Source of the DNA: Salisapilia sapeloensis
Taxonomy: Eukaryota > Oomycota > Peronosporomycetes > Peronosporales > Salisapiliaceae
Direction of reading: 5' to 3'
Assembly (NCBI GenBank): GCA_023334545.1
Contig: JAADVB010000040.1
Coordinates: 1 to 64,000 of the forward strand
DNA: 64,000 nt
The first letter of the stretch is position 1; each line of letters starts with the position of its first letter. The translations under genes and the position numbers were made by a program. The notes beneath the pieces are model-generated. The model made no database searches, had not been told where the DNA came from, and saw only the letters and a program-made list of their open reading frames with translations. This document shows, one piece after another, positions 57,946 to 64,000 of this stretch.

Positions 57946-59199
57946 ATGGCTCCGAATAACGAGTGGCAGGTTTCTGCTTCAGAATACGCCGTGTCTATCT
58001 CCAACCCAATTCGCAGTGTCATCGAAGGTATCAAGATGCCAGAGAACCCAGGAAAGAAGCTCATCCCGTTGTCCATTGGCGATCCAACGGTGTATGGTAA
58101 CCTCAAGGCTCCAGCAGTCGTTCAGAATGCCATTACGGCCAATGTCCAAACGTTCAAGTACAACGGATACCAGCATAGCACTGGTAACCCTGCGGCGCGA
58201 GAAGCCATTGCAAAGTACCACAGCTCTGGTCACTCGTCCATCTCGAAGGAAGATGTTTTTATCACGACCGGATGTGCTGGCGCGTTGGACATGATCATTC
58301 GAGGCATGATCAACGCTGGTGACAACATCCTCTTGCCGCAGCCTGGCTTTCCTCTATATGAGTCGATCAGCAAGTCTGCCCACATCGAAGCTCGGTACTA
58401 CAAGTTGCTTCCAGAGAGTAACTGGGAGTGTGACTTGGACCACATGACGAGTCTCATTGACAGCAAGACCAAGGCCATTCTCATCACGAATCCATCCAAC
58501 CCTTGTGGAAGTGTCTTCACGAAAGAACACTTGTACGAGCTTCTGGCACTAGCTGAAAAGCACAAGGTTCCGATTATCGCGGACGAAATCTACGGCGACA
58601 TGACCTTTGGCGACAGCGTCTTCTACCCTATCGCCTCTCTCTCCGAGCGCGTGCCAGTCATCACCGTTAGTGGACTAGCAAAGCACTACCTTGTGCCTGG
58701 CTGGCGAGTCGGTTGGATCGTCTTCCATGACCCCGTCAACGTCTTCGCGGACCTGAAACAAGGCTTGGGAAATATCGCGATGATTACATTCGGAGCCAAT
58801 TCCTTGGCCCAAAGTATCATCCCGTCTCTCTTGACACCTGAACCTGGCAGCAAGGCCGAAGCTCAGCTCCGGCACTTTAAGAAAGAGTACTTTGGATCGT
58901 TGGAAGAGAACGCCAAGTTCACGATGGAGGTCGTGAAAGACATTCCTGGTTTGGAAGTCGTACCACCTCAAGGCGCCATGTATGCCCTCGTGAAGCTGGA
59001 TGTGACCAAGTTTAAAGACATTGAGAACGACATGGAGTTTACGCAAAAGCTCTTGAACGAAGAGTCTGTCCTCGTTCTCCCTGGCAAGTGCTTTGAACTG
59101 CCCAACTACTTCCGATCGATCACGTGCCCACCAAAGCAGATACTAAACGAAGCATACGGACGCATGCGTTCGTTCTGCAAGCGTCACTCGATCGAGTAA
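57946..59199 (+). CDS. Tyrosine aminotransferase-like enzyme, paralogue 2 (intronless)
   Basis: 417 residues from ATG 57946; the longer open frame starts at a GTG and its extra residues have no counterpart in paralogue 1. Same motifs as paralogue 1: SNPIRSVIEGIKMPENP, LSIGDPTVYGNL, TNPSNPCGSVFTKEHL, ADEIYGDMTFG, and SGLAKHYLVPGWRVGW with PLP Lys246. It keeps the more typical LSIGDPT, where paralogue 1 has LAYGDPT. It lacks the intron found in paralogue 1, the exon junction position being read through at INAGDNILLPQPG. Converges on the protease gene. Confidence 0.92.
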   Translation: MAPNNEWQVSASEYAVSISNPIRSVIEGIKMPENPGKKLIPLSIGDPTVYGNLKAPAVVQNAITANVQTFKYNGYQHSTGNPAAREAIAKYHSSGHSSISKEDVFITTGCAGALDMIIRGMINAGDNILLPQPGFPLYESISKSAHIEARYYKLLPESNWECDLDHMTSLIDSKTKAILITNPSNPCGSVFTKEHLYELLALAEKHKVPIIADEIYGDMTFGDSVFYPIASLSERVPVITVSGLAKHYLVPGWRVGWIVFHDPVNVFADLKQGLGNIAMITFGANSLAQSIIPSLLTPEPGSKAEAQLRHFKKEYFGSLEENAKFTMEVVKDIPGLEVVPPQGAMYALVKLDVTKFKDIENDMEFTQKLLNEESVLVLPGKCFELPNYFRSITCPPKQILNEAYGRMRSFCKRHSIE

Positions 59200-59372
59200 G
59201 CCACACTAGTATCGTCGTAAGTGCTTTATTGAATATCAGTTTCATTTTTATCGTACACTCTTCTTGTCCGCCGATATCATCTCCCTGTTGACACATGCAT
59301 CGATATAAATGTAGAGCAGATATTACATGTACTTGATCAAGACGACAACCATGTAAAGTTCAAAACCCTAAA

Positions 59373-60866
59373 TTAATGTGCGTCAGTCGTTTGTTGATAC
59401 GCATTCGCAGCGTTCTCTTTCCTCATCTGCAGCCTCTTACGTTGTTGATACCACAATCCGACGCCCGTCAGAACGAGCGTCACGACGCTCACGACCGCAG
59501 CGAGCGAGATCCAGCCCGTTACACTAAGACCGACAAACAGCTTACTCCCGCCACCGTCCACTTCCGTCGTATCAGCGACACCAGCTTTGGCACCCGTCGG
59601 GATGACTGGGAAGACGTTCAGTCCGCAGTTGAGCTTGTCGTCCATGAGGAGTTTCAAGAAGCCCTTGTCTCCCCACGACGAAGAGTACGAGTTCTTGATG
59701 ATCCAGTAGTCGCCCGCCTTGCTGTCCGTACCGTAGCCGACGAGGACAAGGGCGTGGTTAATGTCCGACTTGGACGTCAAGTCGCCGTCGTTTGGGCAGC
59801 TGTAGAGGCCACCTGCATAGTCCTTGAAGCTTCCACCAGAGTTCATAGCCACCGCGATAGGCTGCTTCTTCAACGCGCTCTTCAATAGGTCCACAGCGCT
59901 GCTGCCAGAGGTACAGTCGACCCCCATGGCTTGCTCATACCCACTGATACTAGCAGCAGTCTTGTTCTTTGGTGTAGTGGAACAAGTAGCGTTGTCTGCA
60001 CCAGTGGAGCCGCTTTCGTCGTCGTAGGGAAGGTCAAGCATGGTCACGAGACCCATGTGATCCTGTGCGGCGTCCATGAACGCTCCGTGGGTCATGCCGC
60101 CGTTGCAGCCATTGTTCTTGCTCGACCAGACCATCTTGTCTTTGATCCAACTCGCACCGACGTCACCTTGAAGCCAACAGTACTCGAACGTCTGCTCCGT
60201 CTGACGGTGACTGCAGGAGAGGAACTGCTGCGGAGACAAGGCGACAGCATGTTTCTGATCCTCATTGATCGCCACGGCAGCTTCGATGGCGTCAGCTGCA
60301 GCGAATGCCCAGCAACTACCACAGTTCTCCTGACTCTTCACTGCGGAGCATACGCTATGTCCCTTTGGGTTGTTCTCGTCGCACCAGTTGAAAGAGGACG
60401 CATCGTCGCTCGAGCCAGAGGAGACAGTCCCACTGCCTCCTGTCGTGCTGCCGGTAGAGGAGGACGTCTGGAGTCGACGTCGTTCTCTCGCTCGCACTTC
60501 CTGCTGGACAAAGAGTTCTGGTAGGAGCTCTCGGCTGCTCTTCTCCTGCAAGTGTCGGTGATTGACACCGACGTCGTAGGAAAAGGTATGACCGAGTCGA
60601 TCAGCGTGCTTGCGGACAGTTTCCATGTACTCCATGTGCTCCTCCAAATTTCGCCTCGCTTCCTCCTTGAGGACGGGCTCTAGATCGCTCGTATCGACCA
60701 TGACTTCCTGCAAATCCCGTGTTTCGAGCAACTCGCCATTGGGTCCAGCCCAGAGGCATGGTGCGTCGTATGCGGCCTGTGGACACGACACGAGCGTACC
60801 GAAGGACTTGGTGGTGTCTGCCGCCACTGTCGCCGCGGCTGCCGCTGCTAGTATAAACGATCGCAT
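59373..60866 (-). CDS. Papain-like (C1A) cysteine protease with C-terminal membrane anchor
   Basis: 497 residues, single exon. The start is a cleavable-type signal (MRSFILAAAAAATVAAD), then a propeptide-like helical region with many Arg/Glu and a Ser/Gly/Thr-rich linker (residues about 135-165). The catalytic domain contains CGSCWAF (Cys185), INHALVLVGYG (His371) and IKNSYSSSWGDKGF (Asn392), plus GCNGGM, so the triad is intact. Unlike standard cathepsins it ends with a TM helix (residues about 445-475, ISLAAVVSVVTLVLTGVGLW) and a basic cytosolic tail. A surface or vesicle-membrane protease is likely. A decayed copy lies at 53701-53850. A TCATTTC initiator-like core sits about 15 bases upstream of the ATG. 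Confidence 0.93.
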   Translation of the reverse strand: MRSFILAAAAAATVAADTTKSFGTLVSCPQAAYDAPCLWAGPNGELLETRDLQEVMVDTSDLEPVLKEEARRNLEEHMEYMETVRKHADRLGHTFSYDVGVNHRHLQEKSSRELLPELFVQQEVRARERRRLQTSSSTGSTTGGSGTVSSGSSDDASSFNWCDENNPKGHSVCSAVKSQENCGSCWAFAAADAIEAAVAINEDQKHAVALSPQQFLSCSHRQTEQTFEYCWLQGDVGASWIKDKMVWSSKNNGCNGGMTHGAFMDAAQDHMGLVTMLDLPYDDESGSTGADNATCSTTPKNKTAASISGYEQAMGVDCTSGSSAVDLLKSALKKQPIAVAMNSGGSFKDYAGGLYSCPNDGDLTSKSDINHALVLVGYGTDSKAGDYWIIKNSYSSSWGDKGFLKLLMDDKLNCGLNVFPVIPTGAKAGVADTTEVDGGGSKLFVGLSVTGWISLAAVVSVVTLVLTGVGLWYQQRKRLQMRKENAANAYQQTTDAH

Positions 60867-61185
60867 GCCTCGTGTGTCTTGAAATGAGCTCGAGTGTCCG
60901 ATGGTAAGTAGTGTCGTACGATGGTGCGAGGAATATCCGGTTTAGCAGCCAGTGGTATACAAATTTCAAGTCGATCGTGGAAGAATGTGATTGCGATGGT
61001 TTAGGAGGGTGGAAATGGTCTGTTTGTCTCGACTCTTTCGCATGGATTTTGTAGAGAATTTTGAGATGTACATGCATCTAGTATCTACTTGATAAGAAGG
61101 AAGGACATCTAGTACAAGTGATAAAAGGGAGGAAATGTAGAATATTGGAAATCCAATTGTTACTAGCGAAGAAGAGCAGGTCGGA
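60867..61185. other. Divergent promoter region
   Basis: 319 bases between the protease (minus) and the first SRPBCC-like gene (plus). No coding signal; it contains the initiator-like TCATTTC (minus strand, 60887-60881). Confidence 0.45.
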
Positions 61186-61707
61186 ATGTACGTTGATAAA
61201 GAAGCGTATGCTCGCTTTGAGGACCATGATGGTCGAGAGACAAGTGTGAGCTGCATCGTCAACGTGTCGGCTGCCAAGGCCATGGAAGCGTGGTATGAGC
61301 ACTGCTGGTTGGCGAACGCGACGGAGGAGCTTCGTCCTGGCAAAGGAAGGGGCGGTCTCGGCTCGTTGCGTCAAGTACCACTAGGCATCACGGAACAGAT
61401 TTTGGCGGTGGGAGCCCCAGAAGACTCGACAAGTATGGACGCGAACAGCAAGGACGAAGTATACACAGTGCTGTACAAGATGGTAGACTATGGCGTGGCT
61501 CCGGTACAAAACCACTTGGGTTTCGTGCGCTTCGTGCCGGACTTGTCTGCGCCGGTGGAGCGACCGACGACGTTGGTGCTGTGGTCATTCAAAAACACAC
61601 CAACGCGATTCGGTGCGTTTTGTTGTGGAGGTGCATTGTGGCGCTTGATCTCCCGAAGTGCGCTCCAAAAGTTCCTAAAGGACCTCGTGGCAGCGACTAA
61701 GAAGTAA
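61186..61707 (+). CDS. SRPBCC/polyketide-cyclase-like protein, tandem copy 1
   Basis: 173 residues, single exon. The pattern (opening strand, VSAAKAMEAWYEHCWLANA helix, QVPLGITEQILAVGAP, VLYKMVDYGVAPVQNHLGFV, TTLVLWSFKNTP strand, and a C-terminal helix) is that of the START/Bet v1-like ligand-binding fold. A Cys-Cys-Gly-Gly-Ala-Leu-Trp-Arg motif near the end is shared with the next gene. Ligand unknown. About 180 bases separate it from its paralogue on the same strand. Confidence 0.65.
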   Translation: MYVDKEAYARFEDHDGRETSVSCIVNVSAAKAMEAWYEHCWLANATEELRPGKGRGGLGSLRQVPLGITEQILAVGAPEDSTSMDANSKDEVYTVLYKMVDYGVAPVQNHLGFVRFVPDLSAPVERPTTLVLWSFKNTPTRFGAFCCGGALWRLISRSALQKFLKDLVAATKK

Positions 61708-61887
61708 AGATCGAATAGAAGAGGTGCGTTTCCACTGCAGTTAACGAGTACGAGGTAGATTCAGGAAGTTTTAGGTAGAAGATCATAGTACAGGGGTATT
61801 TGCCAACGTACACGCAGCGTGCAAATCACGACGGAATCCTCCATATGTGTTTATCCTCCATCTATTCGTGAATCTATAACTCTCGAC

Positions 61888-62394
61888 ATGGACGACAGGT
61901 CTCGGTACGTGGATCCCGACTCGTTCGAGCGGTTTAGTAGTTACGAGGGGAAAGAGGAAAGCGTCGAGCGTGTTGTACCTCTCACTGTGCCAGAGGCCTT
62001 TGATGCGTGGATTCAATGCTGCTGGATCGATCCATCCGTGTCCACCTTGGATAATGGGGAAGGGCGAGGACATGTCGGCCATCACCGTAAAGTCCCGCTA
62101 GGCATCACCGAGCAGATCCTCGCTGCCGGAGCTCCTGCCACGACTACCTCTCCCGATGCTATCTGTAGCATCCTGTACCAAGTTCAGACGTACTCGATCG
62201 CTCCGATGGAACGTCATCTAGGCTTTGTTCGGTTCATCCCGGACACATCCGTTCCATCGGACGCACCCAAGACTCTAGTCGTCTGGACATACAAATGCTC
62301 TCCTACTGGAGTCTGCAAATACTGCTGTGGCGGTGCACTATGGCGCTACATCTGCTCGACATCTCTACGTCAATATCTCAATCGATTAAAATGA
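61888..62394 (+). CDS. SRPBCC/polyketide-cyclase-like protein, tandem copy 2
   Basis: 168 residues from ATG 61888; the frame extends upstream only from a GTG. It aligns end to end with copy 1: VPLTVPEAFDAWIQCCWIDP, KVPLGITEQILAAGAP, HLGFVRFIPDTSVP, TLVVWTYKCSPTG and YCCGGALWRYI. Clearly a tandem duplicate with moderate divergence. Same fold argument and same unknown ligand. Converges on the GH72 gene with a 47-base gap. Confidence 0.65.
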   Translation: MDDRSRYVDPDSFERFSSYEGKEESVERVVPLTVPEAFDAWIQCCWIDPSVSTLDNGEGRGHVGHHRKVPLGITEQILAAGAPATTTSPDAICSILYQVQTYSIAPMERHLGFVRFIPDTSVPSDAPKTLVVWTYKCSPTGVCKYCCGGALWRYICSTSLRQYLNRLK

Positions 62395-62441
62395 AAGGAA
62401 TGAAACGTGTATTTGATTGTTGATGGAACAAGTATTCAAAG

Positions 62442-64000
62442 CTAAAAGTCTTGCTCTCCATTGTTCCCATTCGTTCGACTCGCATTGCGTTGGTTCAAAC
62501 CATTCGTCTCGTCCGGACGTTGCATCGTACTTGTGTCCGTCGCAGTCATGGTCGGTGCTGGCATCGGCTCCTCATGCGATCGATGGCGGACTTCATTATC
62601 GAATTCTTTATTTACGCTCTTCTTCCGCATGGCAACGACACCAAGCGCGATGAATACGAGCAACATAAAGCCAAGGAAGCCGCCTACCACTGCAAAGATG
62701 ACAGGAGGAGCGCTAGAGGAGCTTGTCAGCGTATTACAGACGCTCAGGTCTTTAACGGTGCAGGAGGCACCAGTGTAGCATCCGAGACACTGACATGCCA
62801 TCTCACCATCCTGCTCCAGACACTGTCCGTTCTCGCCACAATCGGCCGATGTCTTACAAGCGTTGCCACCCGACTTAACTTCAAAGTTGTCACCACAGAT
62901 ATCCTTTTGACTGGTACCAACCGTACTAGAGACCTTGACATCACACGTCGCGCCATCATCCGTACAGACGACGCCTTCTCGACTAGATGTCGTCCACACG
63001 TCTCCCTTATTCACAATGAGGCTCTTGTCCGTGCAAGAGTCAATGAACCACCCGTAGTCATTCGCACGTTCATTAATGTCCGTGATTTTGCCAGTCACCT
63101 CCGGTGACCATTTGCACTTGGTACTATCCGTCCACTTGGCTTTTTCCTTCGGGACCGAATACTTTTTAAATTGATCTTTGAGGTTTTCAAAGTCCGGCGT
63201 CGACTTGTCACTTGGTTTGCCTAGAAAGTCGGTGCTACCACCCGTAAGCATCGGATAGAGCGAGGCTTCCGACAGTTTCGCTTGACCGAACGAATATGCC
63301 ATGCCTCCGGAAAAGATGTCTGAAAAGTCTTTGGATTCGGAAGGACTGTCGTACAAGTACTCGACCATGCCCCAGTCTCTCGTCGTCGCCTTATCCTCCT
63401 TGCATCCGTACTCGCCAAAGCCAATGACGATCGGAATGCCTTGCGCCATGTTATAGAAACGCTCGTACGCTTCGGCGTAAGTGGATTTGGGACACCAACG
63501 GTACTCGTTGATGAGGTAGATGTCGATGGATTGTTGCATCGTCCCGTCCTTCATCTTATCTCCACATAAGAGTCCTTGGATCTTCAGCGTGTGGTACTCA
63601 TCTGCATCGGGAATATCTGACCCATAGGCACTATCGGCCGCAGCGTACGCAAGTGGTAGGACACGAATTCGATCTCCGTTGACGGCCATCCAGTTCTTCA
63701 GATCTGCTACATACTGCTTGACACATGCGGCTGCAGTGACGCCTTCCTGCATGATTTCATTGGCAACGACGATACCTAAAGTGTTGTCGTACTGGGCAAA
63801 GTTTTTCGCAATCTTCTTGCCATACTCGAGCAGTAGCGCAGGGTAGCACGTCTCTGTTTGATCTGTCGTCTTCACGCCGTCGTTGGATGAAACCTGTCCG
63901 TCCGGTCCGAGCTTCTTGGTGATGGTCGAGTACCTGTACTTGCCATAATACTTGTCGTTATCGGGAGATCCGGACACGAGGACGTAGACACCCATGGCTT
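62442..64000 (-). CDS. GH72 beta-1,3-glucanosyltransferase-like protein, 5' end missing
   Basis: The frame continues past the right edge; the visible 518 codons are the C-terminal part. GH72 motifs: GMGVYVL-type strand at the edge, VVANEIMQE with catalytic Glu (codon at about 63758), LINEYRWCP, and GFGEYGC with the second Glu (about 63413). A cysteine-rich domain follows (KCKWSPEVTG, and later SCTDKSLIVNKGD), then an EGF-like module (CKTSADCGENGQCLE), a TM helix (VIFAVVGGFLGFMLLVFIAL) and a cytosolic tail rich in Asn/Gln/Glu. Fungal relatives are usually GPI-anchored; here the anchor is a TM helix. It should elongate or cross-link wall beta-1,3-glucan. Confidence 0.9.
   Translation of the reverse strand, partial: AMGVYVLVSGSPDNDKYYGKYRYSTITKKLGPDGQVSSNDGVKTTDQTETCYPALLLEYGKKIAKNFAQYDNTLGIVVANEIMQEGVTAAACVKQYVADLKNWMAVNGDRIRVLPLAYAAADSAYGSDIPDADEYHTLKIQGLLCGDKMKDGTMQQSIDIYLINEYRWCPKSTYAEAYERFYNMAQGIPIVIGFGEYGCKEDKATTRDWGMVEYLYDSPSESKDFSDIFSGGMAYSFGQAKLSEASLYPMLTGGSTDFLGKPSDKSTPDFENLKDQFKKYSVPKEKAKWTDSTKCKWSPEVTGKITDINERANDYGWFIDSCTDKSLIVNKGDVWTTSSREGVVCTDDGATCDVKVSSTVGTSQKDICGDNFEVKSGGNACKTSADCGENGQCLEQDGEMACQCLGCYTGASCTVKDLSVCNTLTSSSSAPPVIFAVVGGFLGFMLLVFIALGVVAMRKKSVNKEFDNEVRHRSHEEPMPAPTMTATDTSTMQRPDETNGLNQRNASRTNGNNGEQDF

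Noticed and set aside
60510-60560. RxLR-like string (RHLQ...) in the protease pro-region
   Set aside because: The sequence is RHLQ, not RxLR, lies far from the signal peptide and sits in a protease propeptide; no effector claim is warranted.

Overview
This is eukaryotic nuclear DNA, most likely from an oomycete and plausibly an Albugo-like (white rust) genome. The reasons are dense genes on both strands, intergenic gaps often of 50-300 bases, and about 25 introns I could place by reading-frame and family logic, mostly 52-70 nt with GTA-type donors. Gene types also fit: a GH72 wall-remodelling enzyme with a C-terminal membrane anchor, a membrane-anchored papain-like protease, a SHAQKYF-class single MYB, a KNOX-like TALE homeodomain, and two promoters with an oomycete-type initiator. 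The genus is inference. No plasmid, phage, CRISPR, rRNA, tRNA or intact transposon was seen.

Layout. 0-8 kb: a minus-strand gene start running off the left edge, a Qa-type syntaxin (3 exons), a Ser/Thr kinase, an RS-rich protein, and a DEP protein fused to a degenerate ADP-ribosylglycohydrolase/crystallin-J1-like domain. 8-16.5 kb (minus): a membrane-anchored GH35 beta-galactosidase (4 exons) and a giant SFI1-like centrin-binding repeat protein. 17.8-25.4 kb: a small MYB, a multi-exon ankyrin/B-box/TPR/RGS signalling protein, a TALE homeodomain protein, a small one-TM protein, and a hemerythrin-like protein with a C-terminal CaaX box. 26-45.8 kb: one gene of about 6,525 residues, a HERC-type HECT E3 ligase with two RCC1 propellers, Kelch, SPRY, discoidin-like, ZZ-like, FHA and UBA-like modules; 19.2 kb of it is a single exon. 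45.8-52.9 kb: a TRM10 tRNA methyltransferase (5 exons), a Lys/Ser/Glu-rich OB-fold protein, an isochorismatase-family hydrolase and a one-TM protein. 52.9-64 kb: a gene-poor stretch with a dead papain-protease fragment, two tyrosine-aminotransferase paralogues flanking a JmjC protein, the intact papain-like protease, two tandem SRPBCC-like paralogues, and a GH72 glucanosyltransferase cut by the right edge.

Functional themes: signalling and cytoskeleton (kinase, DEP, RGS, SFI1), ubiquitin control (HERC), vesicle fusion (syntaxin), and a right-hand block enriched in surface or secreted proteins and recent local duplicates. Exon boundaries come from splice-site and protein-family logic, not transcripts. 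Several CDS starts were moved to the first convincing ATG downstream of a longer open frame.
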